DNA of 64,000 nucleotides from Corbicula japonica. Its lineage: Eukaryota; Mollusca; Bivalvia; Venerida; Cyrenidae. Positions 33,229-46,200 of the stretch are shown here, one piece after another. Location: the NCBI GenBank assembly GCA_038501625.1, contig JAZAYU010000012.1, forward strand, positions 868,001 to 932,000, written 5' to 3'. The position numbers were made by a program, and so were the translations under genes. Each line of letters begins with the position of its first letter. The stretch's first letter is position 1. The notes below the pieces were generated by a model. The model was not told where the DNA came from, made no database searches, and was given only the letters and a program-made list of their open reading frames with translations.

Positions 33229-33675
33229 GCAGGAGCGGATCCAGAGAGGGTTGTTCGAAACCCCTTTTTGGGGCAGCAATATTTTATTTTCACGGGGATT
33301 TTGGTCAGAAAGTTGGAAATCCAAACTTAGCCCCTTTATGGAAATCTTGCATCTGACCTTAAACGTCTACATAGGCTAAACTTAACTTTCAACATTAATT
33401 ATTTGTTAATGATAATAATGAGAAAAAATTTAAAGAGATTCAACTGCAAACTTCGTAATAATAAGTGTGAGAGATCAGAAAACTGTCCAGTTTTAACTCT
33501 ATCGCCTTAAATTTTAGTGTTGGTTGCAATATGACCAGAACTGTGAGTTACTTTTGGGGACAGTCTTTGGGTATTTACATAATAGTTTCCTTTTTCTGCC
33601 AAAATCGGAACGAAAACTTAACAAGGGGGTTCGGGTAAACCAACCGAACCCCTCTGGAGCCGCCTCTGCACCAGC
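33229..33675. mobile_element. ~445-bp element with GC-rich inverted tips
   Basis: TGCAGGAGCGGATCCAGAGA and GGGTTGTTCGAAACCCC at the left; CGAACCCCTCTGGAGCCGCC and TCTGCACC at the right. Related left-end sequence occurs near 7,400-7,580 and 34,480-34,560. Confidence 0.55.
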
Positions 33676-35030
33676 AAAATGTCTTTTTCATTATACTCCA
33701 GATTGTGCCGGATCTGTTCAGTGCGCATTAGAATAAATTTGACTTATTTTTAACACACTGTATACTTTTTATAAATAGTACAAAAGATGGTTTTTATATA
33801 TGAAAGTTAAATAATTTTTGATAAAATTTTGACCGCAAATTCTTTTGACATTTTGTCTTTTTTTCTTTGCCACACTACAAAACATAACTCGTTAATATTG
33901 AAATATAACCAATTTGTTGATAGTCTTTTTTTTTTCTTACATTGTTTAAGTAACTTTGTTTTGTTGTTTGTTCATAAGTATTATTTGAACAGTTATGTAC
34001 TGTCCGAGTTGTGATGTTTTTTGGACATGGAACGTTTGCCGTCGTAAAGTAAAGACAACCTTCTATTGTCACTGCTGCTACTGCAATAACAACAGTTACT
34101 ACTACTAATACTGCTTCTACAACGACATTTGGCGGCTTATGTAAGCATGATTTTGTGGAAGCACTCATGTATTTTTCAGTCTTTGTGAAAGATAGGTACC
34201 AGGATATCCGTTTATTATATACAAATAACATGTCGTGTGCGTTTTTATTTTTGCAGCCCACCTTTATCTCAAGTTACCATATAAACATGGTATGCAACCA
34301 CAAAAGATTTCGTGATAAAATATATATTAACCTATTTTCTTTTAAATCGTTTCAATGTCGAACATGCTCACCGAAGCATAGATAACACTGTAATTAAAGT
34401 TTCAAATTTACTGGATACATATGTAGTGAGAGATCTAATGACTTCCTTGTCAGGTCTTGTCATCCACAAAATCCCTAAGAAAATTAAATATTGCTGCCCA
34501 CGAAGAGGGTTCGATAAACCCCGTTGCAACCATCTGGATCCTGCCATTGGCGTATACAGAATCTGAATTCAGAGGGGGCGCATTTAACGGGCGCAACTTA
34601 TAGAATGAAGCCCCCTCCTTCTAACGAACGTATGTTAATGTACATTTGCATTCGTTCCCAAAAAGGAACCTACATATTTAAATAAAAACAAACAGTGCAT
34701 TCTGGTTTATTTTATTCGTATTTCGTCTATGGTTCTGACATTTATAACGACTTTACAAATTACTGAACAATTTTAGAGGGTATGAATCGGGTGTCCCCGT
34801 CTAAATCCGCTATGCATGTTCTTATCAATTGTCATGTATAAAAAATCTTGCTTGTTTACTAAAATTGTTCATGGCATGAAAAATATTCCGAAATGTATTA
34901 TTATGATGTATTTCAGATATATTATATGGGTATTTTGTATCAGTTCTGGAAGAAAACAATCACGAAAAGCAGTTTGTAATCGCTAAATGGTATTGAGATC
35001 TGCATTAATTGCTGAAGTAAACAGAAATAA

Positions 35031-35170
35031 CATAACATAACATAACACAACATAAACTTTATTGGCGTAAAATAGCATATAGCAAATTTATAGCCACAAA
35101 GATATAAATAACAAGTATAACAAAGACATGAAAATCAACAACGTTACATTTTACCAAGACAAATTTCAAG
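35031..35170 (-). mobile_element. 3' tail of a minus-strand LINE-like element
   Basis: Read on the minus strand it ends CAATAAAGTTTATG followed by repeats of TTATG. An AATAAA-containing end with a pentamer tail is typical of non-LTR elements with microsatellite tails. Confidence 0.45.
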
Positions 35171-35836
35171 AATTTAAGAAGTTACAGAAATAAAGGCAGT
35201 AACAACTTTTATCAAGACAATTTATATATTTTAATAATATGGTAGCGTACACCTCAACTCAGGCACATTTATTAATTATTCATTGACCTGCGTCACACTG
35301 GTCCCTGCCGTCGAGATGCCATTGATAGAATAACAATCTTTCACAAAAGAAATTACCACATAATACCAACAAAATAAGTACACGTAATTATATAGTCTCT
35401 ATTGACAGCTGTAACAGTATGCTATAATGGCTGAATGAAATATTAATTGACCATACTGCAACGATCGTGTACCCGAGACACGTATGACGCTTAAGGTGGA
35501 ACGCGACACTGCGAATTTGTGAGTTTCTCTATGAAATTTGGTATGGTATTTATTGACGATGATTCCAGCATGAATCCGCAAACCGTTTTTCGAGTAATCA
35601 AATAGTTGTTTAGATATTTACCTTCAAAGTTAGCTATCAACGCTATAATTAGCTAGTTATTTACTTAGTATTTGTATGCCCTTTTAGCGAGTATAAGAAC
35701 GGCTTATTTCACATTTTCAACCTGTGTAAAGTCGGATCAGTCTGCGCATCCGTACAACCTGATCAGGGTCTACACTGATCGCATTTATGTCAACGACATT
35801 CTGAAAACCAACCATAAGGACAGTGGACCGTGAACT

Positions 35837-36052
35837 GGGCCCAAGATCATAAATCTGAGTTTGGAGGCCAGTCTCAAATCTCAAGCATCTGATTTGCTGA
35901 AATGGTGACCAGTCGCCATTTCAGCCAATCAGATGCTTGAGATTTGAGTGGTTATAGCCAATCAGATGCTCAAGAGATTTGAGACTGGTTTCAGCCAATC
36001 AGATGCTTGAGATTTGAGACTTGTCTTCTGATTTAGTTTATGATCTTGGGCC
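35837..36052. mobile_element. Foldback MITE (GATTTGAGACTGG family), expanded copy
   Basis: Outer tips GGGCCCAAGATCATAAATC and GATTTAGTTTATGATCTTGGGCCC. The inner CAAATCTCAAGCATCTGATT palindrome is present with an extra repeat of one arm. Confidence 0.75.
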
Positions 36053-36253
36053 CTGGTCTATATTCAAACAACAGCAAGTCGGTTGCACAAGCTCAGTGGG
36101 TAATGGTTTATATTGATTGCCGGGGATTATGTGTTAAAAGTTCAATCAATGCATTATAAATACAGATTCATGTATGTGGTAAAGATAATAATGGTGGTGG
36201 AGGATTTGGTTCGCCTCAGCCACCGTGCGCGTGGTATCTCGAGTCTTTTATAT

Positions 36254-36255
<2 letters not shown>

Positions 36256-36317
<62 letters not shown>

Positions 36318-36327
36318 TAATAATAAA
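36256..36327 (+). repeat. AAT microsatellite (~24 units)
   Basis: An unbroken AAT run with one GAT near its end; it could be the tail of a SINE/LINE insertion. Confidence 0.95.
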
Positions 36328-36564
36328 TTCTTTATTTTCAGATGGTAAACTCTTAGGTTTTGCACATAGTAATACAACAATTATAAAAATTTATTTTCAA
36401 GAGGCCATCATTATTTAATATTTTAAGCAAGTATAAAAAGTTAAATATAAAAAGACAAACGTATCCTCACCAATGACAGATAAGATTTCATCATTGCCAT
36501 TCCACAAAGCATACATAAAGGTGTTTTTTTTCTGTACAAAATACTCCGCACTATCAGCTGTGTG

Positions 36565-36665
36565 GAGGAACAGTGGTCTAGGGGTAGAGCGTCGGAGTCC
36601 AGACCCGGAGACTGCGGGTTCGAATCACACCAGGGATGAGATTCGTCTGCAATTTCTCCAATCCA
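36565..36665 (+). mobile_element. tRNA-derived SINE head
   Basis: Pol III box A (TGGTCTAGGGG) and box B (GGTTCGAATCA) lie about 40 bases apart in a tRNA-like order. The acceptor stem does not pair well, and the sequence runs on into non-tRNA DNA, so this is a SINE and not a working tRNA gene. Confidence 0.6.
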
Positions 36666-36907
36666 CATTCGGCGCGAGTACTGGTTGGAAACTCACGAAA
36701 CAGTCATCAAGCGTGATTAATATAATTTGGAAGAACTTGTTTTGCAATCGATGTAAAATAAATAAGTTTAAACTAAACAAAAACACTATCTGTTGTATTA
36801 TTGCGCATCAAACAATGCCGTCTGGAAATTGATTTTGAATTTCAAGACAGCTAGAACCAAAGGCAATGTCCCAGTAACATCTAATATAGATTGTTTCTCT
36901 TCTTCAG

Positions 36908-38390
36908 GCACTACCCCTGAGACAGCACGATGGGTGATCGGCAGATACGTCACGTGGAAGATGTGTTCAGTGGAAGAGCTCTGGGAGAAGACCAATATAA
37001 GCCACAGAATATGCTGGACCGAAAGAGCAGCTTCAACGTGTTCAAAAACAAACAAGCTCCAAAACCTCCAAATGGACAGCCGGCATTACCACGGATAGGA
37101 AATTATCAACCGAAAATCCTGCTCGAGCCTAGAAATTACAGTGAATCTAACTCTCTACTTTCGAAACCGTTAGAGAGCAATGGTCATTCTCACTACGACA
37201 AACCGACCCAAGCCCCGATGATTATAGGCGATAAGGATGTACCGTTACAGATAGAACGCCCGGATGACGATATTGATGAACAACCAGTACCAGCACCAAG
37301 ACGGAAACGCCGGGCGCCATCTGTACCCGGTGAGACAAGTAATCCGCTTTTTGGAAGATCAGTGTCGCAAAGATCGGATGAAGAAAAATTCGATATGGAC
37401 TTTGAAGTTAAAGGTGGTGATATAGATTTTGGATCGGGTTTAAATAGTTTAGACCGTAGGTTAGAGGAGGAAAGATTTGGAAGTGGAATAGACAATCCAG
37501 CATTTAGTTCACATAGTGCTACTAGCGGGTCACGTGACGGAAATGAAAATAGCTCCTCCTGGCGGAATGAGCAAAATCAACCAATCAAAGAGGAGCATCA
37601 GGACAGTAACGTGGGAATTACCTACCCTTACATTCCTCCGCCGGACTATGAAGATGAGGAAATGACTCTTGACTTTGGCGAGGAATACGATAAAGTATCG
37701 GATGTAAAGAGGAATTCTACTGTTTACAAAACATTTGAAGGGGAAGATTTTGGAAAATATATTGAGGACGATTATGAATTTGACGCGCCAAACCAAATTT
37801 TACGACCCCCACCCCCGGGGCGACATTTCTCAGATAGACCGAAACAGCCCCAAAAGCCAACCAAACAAAAAAAGCCTGACAAAAAGGCGACAAAATCGAA
37901 AAAACGTGCGGCGCCTGATCCAAATATGAAAAGAAACACTATTCGCGATTTTTCGTTTTCGGATTCTAAAATTGGATGGGGCGATAGGACAGTAAAAAGT
38001 ACTTCAGCAAAGGGACGGTTTATTAAACACAATAAAGATCGGATGCGTATAGACAAGCATGAGGCCTTTGTACAGGGTGGAGGTAAGGGGTCCTATGAGG
38101 AGTTTCTGGGGGTAAAGAACGGCTTGCCCGCAGAGAGCCCTAACAGTAGTGACAGTGGTGTAGACACAGGTGAGGATAGACAACACACAACCCTGTACCA
38201 GCACAGCCAGCCAAAACAGATGAGGCACGGTAAATACGATGATAAGCCTTCCATGTGGCAAAGACTGACCTGGCGGTTTAGGAAAAATGTTCAGGTTTCT
38301 CGCCACGAACCGGTATCTCGCCACGAGCCGGTATCTCGCCGTGAGCCGGTATCTCGCCACGAGCCAGTTATCTATTCCGAACGGTTATGA
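36908..38390 (+). CDS. Unrecognised 486-residue proline/charge-rich, probably disordered protein
   Basis: One exon with acceptor TCTTCTTCAG at 36,907, a 22-base 5' UTR, ATG at 36,930 in a strong context (A at -3, G at +4) and TGA at 38,388-38,390. I do not recognise the family. There is no signal peptide or membrane segment and little hydrophobic sequence. Visible elements are basic RRKRR near 124-128, NPLF at 138-141, NPAF at 189-192, a PPxY motif (PPPDY) at 236-240, RPPPPGR near 292, a Lys-rich stretch at 304-326, and four tandem VSRHEP/VSRREP hexapeptides at 456-479. PPxY and proline motifs are classical WW/SH3 ligands, so a cytoplasmic scaffold or adaptor is a guess. GC content and codon use are clearly coding-like compared with its flanks. 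A 5' non-coding exon must lie upstream. Further splicing before the stop cannot be excluded. Confidence 0.72.
38295..38366 (+). repeat. 18-bp coding tandem repeat (four VSRHEP units)
   Basis: Four 18-bp copies in frame near the C-terminus of the 486-residue protein. They differ by single bases, one changing His to Arg, so copy number may vary between alleles. Confidence 0.8.
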
Positions 38391-41300
38391 TGTGTTGAAC
38401 TTGACAACAAATTTTTGCGGTTTCAGGTGCACAAATAACTCAAGTGTCAAAGCAATACATCAAGGTTACAACCAAGTTGTAACGTATTATTATAATAGAA
38501 TTTGACCATTAAATGGGAATTATGACAGGTCAAACATAAACTTATGTTCCAAGAGCTAAATGAAATTGTTGAATTGTAGAGTTCTTGTTTGTAAAGCAAT
38601 GGTTATTTTTTGTTATGGGATCGCACAGTAGCATCTTGGTTGTTTTAGATGTACTTCCGAACGTGGAAACTGCAAAGTTTCAGGGATGTTAAAAAGTATT
38701 TGTTTAAGACAAAAAAGCCGATTCGTTTATTTTTACAGAGTTATTCTTATTTTTTAAACTTTTTATTATTTGTTATCAAATTCGTTCATTATATTTGTTT
38801 TCAAACTGTCCCCCGCCTCAGAGCGCTATAGGGAATATAAAAATGCAGTCCGCCTGTCCGTCTGTCCATCCGTTATATTTTTTTGGGCCACTCTGTGACG
38901 ACCACCTGTTAAAGGATTTTGAAATAACTTGACACAAATATTTAGCTCACCGAGACCATAAAAACCAAAACTAGGTCATAAAGGTTAAATGTCAAGGACA
39001 CATTCGTGAGTTGAAGGTCAAACCATATACTTAGTTTCCTGTAAGTAATATCCACAAACCAAGTGTGGGATTTGATATTATTTGGCACAAGAATCGATGC
39101 ATCGATGCACAAAACTAAAAACCTCATTGACCTCTGTTTCCCTGCAGTGGCCGGTATATGGCTGGCCGATTGCAATCTTGTTAATGTTGATAAAGGTATT
39201 TATAAAATGATAAAACACTGTGGCATGTTTACTAACAAATAATACTATTTAACTTTATATTTTTTCAAAGACAAATGTGCTCATAATCATTTACTGTTAT
39301 TGTTTAGTTGTACATTGCTCATACATGACTTATGAAATGGGAAGAATATTGAAAAAAAAACTTCTGTGCTTAGTTTGTTGTAACTCAAACATCAATTAAT
39401 CAACGGAGCGAGAGTCCTCATGTCGCAAATTTCCTCAAAATGGTTATTATTTGTGGATTTGTGTGCATGTGGAAGAGATGGCAGAGAGTAAGCCAACGTA
39501 TCACTGACAAAACGAAAAAACAACAACGCCTTTTTGCAATCACTCCATACTTAACTAAGGAGTGCACATAACGAAACTTTATCAAAAATATATTAAAATA
39601 TAAAATATGTTTTTTTCCACTAATTTATTTGTTGATAGGAAATATTTCTTAAATAGAACATATTTTGAGCGTAAAAACTGTTGAGCGTAAAATTTAATCA
39701 ATAAGGAACAAAAATAATCCCAATGTGCTGTTTTCTTATTTAGTTTATTTATTTTAAGTACAAAAAAACAACAAAACATAAACAATATTTTGATAATGAA
39801 TAATTTATTAATATAATCAATACCACTATGTTACTATCGTTTTACCATCCGTGACCATTGTATCAGCCTGACTGTGTGTCTTTCCATTAAATAAGCCTAC
39901 AGTTGAACCTGCATTAGCAGCAATCTGCTTACAGTGACCACCGTCTTCAACCACCTGTCTTAAACGGCCGGTTTAAATATGTCATAAACTTTGATTTTGT
40001 TCTAATTTATACCTGTCTTTAAACAGCCACCTGTGTTAAGTAGCCACTATTGTCACTCCCTTGGGTGGCTGCTGAAAACAGGTTTGACTGTATTCCTCTT
40101 ATGTACAAGTGAATGAAATAGTGATTCCAAATCACGCGAACGTATCTGGTACAGGAGATTTTCTTGTTAAAACAAACAGGAAGCTGACACAATAAGTCCA
40201 TTCATATCTTTGCCTTATATCAACCGTCGTCCTTGCTTCGCTGTTTTTTGTTTGTGCGTTTCATAATCTCACGGCGCAACAAATGATTTTATAATGAACA
40301 TGTTTACGTTCAGTATAGATTCTCGTATACTCGATAAAAACCAAGTTCAAAAAAAAATTCTCAGTGGATAACAAATCATAAAAATGCACACCATTATTTA
40401 CATTATTTTTATATCATGATTATTCGTTGGGTTTACTTTTCGCGTATTTCGCTCTAAAGAAAGTGCCCGAAATCAAACTCCGTCGAAATCAAATCATTAA
40501 ATATTTGATCTCACTGCGCGAATGTATGCCCGTGCGAAATTGTAATATGTTCCGTCTGCGCGAAATTTCATCCCCGCGAAATTTGATGATACCACAGTAT
40601 TATAGGTCAGCGTACGCTATTGCTTTTACCTCTATATTCTTTATAGAGTCTTTGGAGTCTCCTAGATTTATTCACTCTTTGACAATATCAGGCATGGTCT
40701 TCTGATGAAGTTATAAATCTACATAAAGAATAGATTCCATGCCACAATGACCGTAGGTTTCTGCCTCAAATTTTACTTTGAAGACTGCCACCCTAGCTTA
40801 TTGACTAATTTTACTAGTGGCAACCTGTTTATAGGCATTTTTTATAAGTATTTTTTTTATCATCCGAAATGTTTTGGGAATGATTTTTTCGTTCCAACAG
40901 CTGCAGAAATACAAAATTTCTGTTTTTAGAAGTAGAATTATTTTTTCTTTAGCTATATAAGCCAATCAGCTTATGTTTCTACCAAATCTTACGGGTTTCC
41001 CCTAACTTTTTTAACCACCACCAGCAGCAGCAGCAGCAGCAGCAGCATTAATTCAGTGTACACTGATCTATAACGTTTATAATTGGACAGCATTTGTCAC
41101 ATTTTTACCGGTTTAAAAGATCTGATATCATATTCCACACTCTTCGCTATTTAGTTAATAAATACAGTTATTAAGTTTCTGTATACAAAATATAAATGGA
41201 CGTGCTCAAAATGATGAAAAGGCGAGTCCAATATCATGTACATGTACATAAATTCTGCGGGAGGTGGGGCAGGGGGTGTTAGTTTTTTTTAAATAATACC

Positions 41301-41540
41301 TCGGGTGGCTTACACATTGGAAACGCACCAACCCTGCCCAATTCATAAATTTCATAATGTTGGACGTTATCGATATCTTGACAGTCATGTGACAATTCTA
41401 TTCAAATAAAGTTTGTCTGCTAAAAGTTCGAAATCGCCATGTTTTCTTTGGAAAAAATATTGAATTCGCTTGTATCTGCCATAAGATCATTCTTGGGTAT
41501 ATACACTGAGTATCACGTGACAGTCTACTTATCCTTAATC
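38391..41540. other. Intergenic region between the 486-residue gene and the AAAP gene, first part
   Basis: No gene seen. It includes a LINE-like stretch with ACTAGGTCATAAAGGT near 38.9-39.2 kb, the AATTTGATGATACCACAGTA element end at 40.4-40.6 kb and a CAG run at 41,022-41,047. Confidence 0.5.
41022..41047 (+). repeat. CAG microsatellite (~9 units)
   Basis: CACCACCAG then a CAG run; not coding as far as can be seen. Confidence 0.9.
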
Positions 41541-41541
41541 A

Positions 41542-41690
41542 GGCCCCAAAATTACTAAGCTGAGAGTGGAAAGACTCAAATCTCAAGCATCTGATTGGCT
41601 GAAATGGCGACTGGTCGCCATTTCAGCCAATCAGATGCTTGAGATTTGAGACTGATTTCCATCTCAGTTTTAAAATCTTCAGCACAGTTA
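41542..41690. mobile_element. Foldback MITE (GATTTGAGACTGG family), near-perfect palindrome
   Basis: ACTCAAATCTCAAGCATCTG and on to GGCGAC, a 4-base centre, then the exact reverse complement; arms about 38 bp. Confidence 0.85.
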
Positions 41691-41934
41691 TATTATGCCT
41701 CTCAACATTCGCACTGTTGTTTGAGTTATCGTGCGACATTCCTATGTTTACTTTATCATATTTATTTCAAGTTATATTTAAATAAAATCCTTATACAAAA
41801 CGAAGATTGTACTCAAAATCCTTTCATATCGTCATGTCATATTTTTTGGTCTAGACGCGCAACATTTTGTACGCCCACCTTATACAAGCACAATAGTTAG
41901 ATGATACTTGAGACTTGAGAAGTGCTATCACCAA

Positions 41935-42365
41935 AATGTAGAAGCGTCCTTAACATGTAGCCTCGGTAGCTCAATTGGTAGAGCGACGCCACGGTAAGCC
42001 GGAGGTCCGAGGTTCCAGTGTGTACCAGGCTCTATGAATTATAACAAGGATCGTATAGAGGCTTTTTGTTTTAAATAAATTCACCATCAAACTAGACCAC
42101 AGGACTGACGGACACTAGTTTTTAGCTAAATAGACGGACGGACGAACAAAGCATTTCATGGACTTTGACAATACCTTTACCCTTGGTTCTCTACTGGGCG
42201 AAGCATTGGCTGGGGTAGTCGATCCGAACCTGCATTGTGTAGACATTTGCCGAGTTAGTGGCTTGTCTTATTTAGAAGGGAGAAATGTAGTAGCGTCCTT
42301 AACAGGTAGCATTGGTAGCTGTATAGGGGTCCGAGGTTCTAATCCTGGTCGAGGTCTACACATTT
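41935..42365 (+). mobile_element. Two tRNA-like SINE heads
   Basis: Copy one at about 41,958-42,032 has a D-arm-like TAGCTCAATTGGTAGAGCG and a damaged box B. Copy two at about 42,295-42,350 shares the flank AGCGTCCTTAACA-GTAGC and box B GGTTCTAATCC but has lost most of the middle. Confidence 0.5.
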
Positions 42366-42639
42366 TCTCCCTCCTGTTTCAAAAGCGTACGGCCTATGTG
42401 ACCAGCGTAGGACCAGCTCAACTATTCACCGTTTAGTCAGAGAAGCATTATTAATGCATCTAGATATCTGTTTCGATAGCAACGTTCTCGAACTTTACAC
42501 GACTCTTTCTAGGTCACCACTACTACAATTCACGCCGTTCTCTCTTTTGACCTTTCCAGACTGTGCAAATCCATAGTTTGATCAGGATATACACTTATTG
42601 CAAAGTCAGTAAATTTTGTTTTCTCGCGAAATGTCATTA

Positions 42640-42815
42640 CATATACATTGAAACTCCGCTATTAAGACCAAATTTGTGACTTTGCGACTGGGAAAAGTGG
42701 TCTTCATAGCGGGATGGTCTTAATTTCGGGGTAGAAAACAGTAAAAAAGGAATCTGATCAGTGGTCTTATTATCGAGGGGGTCTTAATTTTGGGGTGTTC
42801 GTAATGAGTTTTTTT
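42640..42815. mobile_element. Short repeat rich in GGTCTTAATT
   Basis: TTGAAACTCCGCTATTAAGACC at the left and GTGGTCTTATTATCGAGG at the right. A sister copy at 46,538-46,713 in AAAP intron 5 has clear inverted tips, CAGTGAAACCCGCTAA and TTAGCGAGGGGTTTTACTG. Confidence 0.55.
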
Positions 42816-43253
42816 CCTGTATTTAAATTTTAAATCGGTTAACCAGTACAATGTAAATAATGACCAGTATCAGCGTCAATCTTGGTCACACATAATGAGA
42901 TACCGGTAGCCGTATATCTAATCAGGATATGAAGTGAAATCATTAATATTTGGAGGGTATTTAATTTTCCTGCATTTCCTGGGCAGATCGATTAACGAAT
43001 AGAAAACCATCACGAAATAAAGAGTTAAACGTAAAATTAGTTTAGATATTAACTGCAATCCACGAATTTAAGAACCCACGAATATGAAGTCTAAAGGAAA
43101 GCCACGAAATGTTGTGCCCGCGAATAGAAGTTCATCTACAGTTCTTACTTTCTATTGCTTTAAAAGCGCATTCGGTGTATATGTTACATGTATGAATGAT
43201 GTTATTAAAGTAATATTTTAAAGGAGTGAATGGCTAACTGGTGATAGACCATC

Positions 43254-46200
43254 ATGTCTGAGGTTTTATTCAGAAAGGATGACGACACGATAAGGTTAAT
43301 CAACTCTACAGAGTCTAAGGTAAGTTCTTATGGACTGTCTCACGGAGCAGCTGTTTTACAGGTGAGGGGGGGGGGGGGGTTACCGCAAGTTGAATTCTGT
43401 TTTTCCCAACAGTGTGCAATTAAATTAATTTAGTCACACGTTTCATTTAAACACCCAATTTTTTCAAGGCGCATTTTCAGTCACCAATACCGACATGCTT
43501 TCAGCTCACACGTATACCAACATTATTGCAATTTAAACGTACGACCCCCGGTGACCAATTCCTGCATTATAGCAGTTCACACTTATAACCTTAGTTACCA
43601 ATTCCTCCATTCTTGCAGTTCGCATGTATCTCCCCGGTCACCAATACCGATATTCTTGCAGTTCACACGTACGACCCCGGTCACGAATAGTAGTGCCTGC
43701 ATTCCTGCAGTTCACACGTATGACCTTCGGTGACAAATACCAACACTTTTGCAGTTCATCCGCTTTTCCTGTTGGTCACCACTACTGACGTTTTCTTGCA
43801 ATCAATTCACGTATTTTTTGCTATCTAAACTCTAAAATCACTTCCAAATTTCCGCTGTTGACACGATTGGTTTCGTGGTCACCATTCCAAAATTTCAGCA
43901 GTTCACACAGTTGTCTTCCCAATCATCTCTACTAACATTCATGCCGTTCATAACCATGTTTTTTTCCAGTCACCACAACCACCATTTATTCTATTCTTAC
44001 AGTTAACGCGTTTGGTCTTCTTGGCCCCATTAAAGCCGTTTATGCGTTTGGCCCGTCAGGTCGCAATACCAACATTCGTACATGGCCTTCCCGTCACTAC
44101 TACGATTGCTCAATTTTTAGCTTGATTGAAATGCAATCTAAGATATTCGTTTTAAAAAATGTTGTTTGTTTTTCACTTTCCTAGCCCCAGCCAGCTGTCG
44201 GGCTGAATGTTCTTACAACGTGCGTGTTTATTGTGGGCGTCATCGCTGGTTCCGGGTTTCTGACACTGCCAAAAGCCATCGAAGACACAGGTGTGTAGGA
44301 ACTTTCCACAGGAAAATGCCATTTAAAGTTTGATCCCCATACATAAAATAACCTAGTAGAGCTGTCAGGTACTGTTACGGAGCTACAATCAAACAAAAGA
44401 AAGTGTAACTCGTAACTGAACTTTTTGCACAACATATCATCTCGCCAATAATTGCACATGATATCATTTCAGCAATTATTGCAAAATATATCATGCCAAT
44501 AATCGTGTCGCCAATTACTAGTATTGCACACCAAACAAGCCATATCATGTCGCCAATTATTGCACACCAAACACACCATATCATGTCGCCAATTATTGCA
44601 CACCATATCATGTCTCCAATTGTTCACACCATATAATTTCATCAGTTGTTGCATCATGTCGCCAAATGTTTCACACCATATCATGTAGCCATTTTTTTCA
44701 CACCATATCATTTCACCAAGTATTGCACACCATATAATGTCAAAAATTGTTGCACACTTTATGATGTCATCAATAATTGCGGAAGATATCTAGTCGCCAA
44801 TCATTGGACACGATATCATGTCACTAAGTATTGCACACCATATCATGTCATCATAGCCAATTATCGCACAAAATATCATGTCGCCAATCTTTTTCAATGG
44901 AATTGATAAAATTGAATTTGCATCAAATCAATTAAATACTAGTATAACAAAGTTTTGATTTTCCAGGCTGGATAGGTTTTGTGTTGGTGCTGTTCTGCTG
45001 CCTGATGTCTGCATACACCGCCGACATTCTGGGAGAATGCTGGAATCTCGTCTGCACCAGACATCCGGAATTTAAGAAGGGACAGGACCGATACCCGTAT
45101 CCCACCATCGGCTTTGAGGCTTATGGTAATTTAGGAAGGTCAGAAAATTATTGACTTCGGCGACCCATCCAGTAACACTTCTTTAAATTTTGCTCGTTTC
45201 ATTAGCGATTACTTCATATTAAACAGTATAAGACATTTACCTGTCTCTTGTCTGTGAACGACTTTCAAAGTCTCGAATCACTATTAAAATTCATTAACTA
45301 ATTTTAGGGCAATCCTCCACTCTTGCTCGTTCAACGCCCAATACTTGTACAACACAAAAGATTCGTGTTCTGTTAGACAATTAAAGAACTTTAAAAAAAC
45401 AACACGAAAATACTTGGTGCTTATGCTTGGAATGATTGTCATTGGCTCTTATAATAAACCTCGTCTATTCACTGAACAATTACATTGTATGTTGAAAATT
45501 TGGAACAACGACTCCGTTAAGACTTTATTGCTCTACTAACATATTGGACCGTGAATTGACCTCTCAACAATCAGTGCAATAAGAACGCTTCCTACAGCAC
45601 TAGAGTTTAATGGATAATTGACATGTATTTTAAAAAAATATGGGAAATGTGTTGAAATGTGTTTAAATATTTAAGAAATGCGCGGAATTTATTTGGCTGC
45701 CAACGTTTGACGCTGAGCCCGAGCAGAATCTATCGTTACCGACCATGTGTATGTGTGGCATTGTTTGCCTTGTCTGAATTACGGTAATTTGTTTTTTTTT
45801 ATCTGGGTGGAATGCAGTGCTATAACGACTCATTTACTTATACTTAAATGCCATGATGACAAGTTTGGAAAAAAATGTAAAAAATATTGTTTCAGATATA
45901 TAATTTCGGTCTCCATCGATTTGACAAACTTCGGGGCGACTGTCGTGTACGTCCTGCTTGCAGCCGAAAATATTGTTACACTGCTACCAGACGACAGCAA
46001 GTTTAACTGTTGCTACGTCACGATTATGGTCGTTGGTGTTATGACGCCGTTTACCTGGTTAGGGACACCCAAAGATTTTTGGTAGCGTAGATTTTATTTA
46101 GGGAACACGGTAAAAACAGATGATTTACTAAGTAAAATATGGGACTATTTAAACTTCATTCGTATGGAATCGAAAGTTAAAATGATTTTGTCAAATTTGT

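Larger units (their letters stand above)
30111..36900. other. Intergenic region, mostly unassigned
   Basis: No gene recognised; open frames are short and AT-biased. Contents noted separately: a CTG microsatellite, the 33.2-33.7 kb element, a LINE tail at 35.0 kb, foldback 35.8-36.1 kb, an AAT run and a tRNA-type SINE. An 80-codon frame at 32,320-32,556 has no recognisable motif. Confidence 0.5.

Noticed and set aside
33875..34261. Minus-strand open frame of 128 codons with a Val/Ala-rich run
   Set aside because: The run comes from simple GTAGTA/ACAACA-like sequence; nothing else looks coding.
36565..36665. A functional tRNA gene
   Set aside because: Boxes A and B are present, but the acceptor stem does not pair and the sequence continues as repeat DNA, so it is a SINE head.
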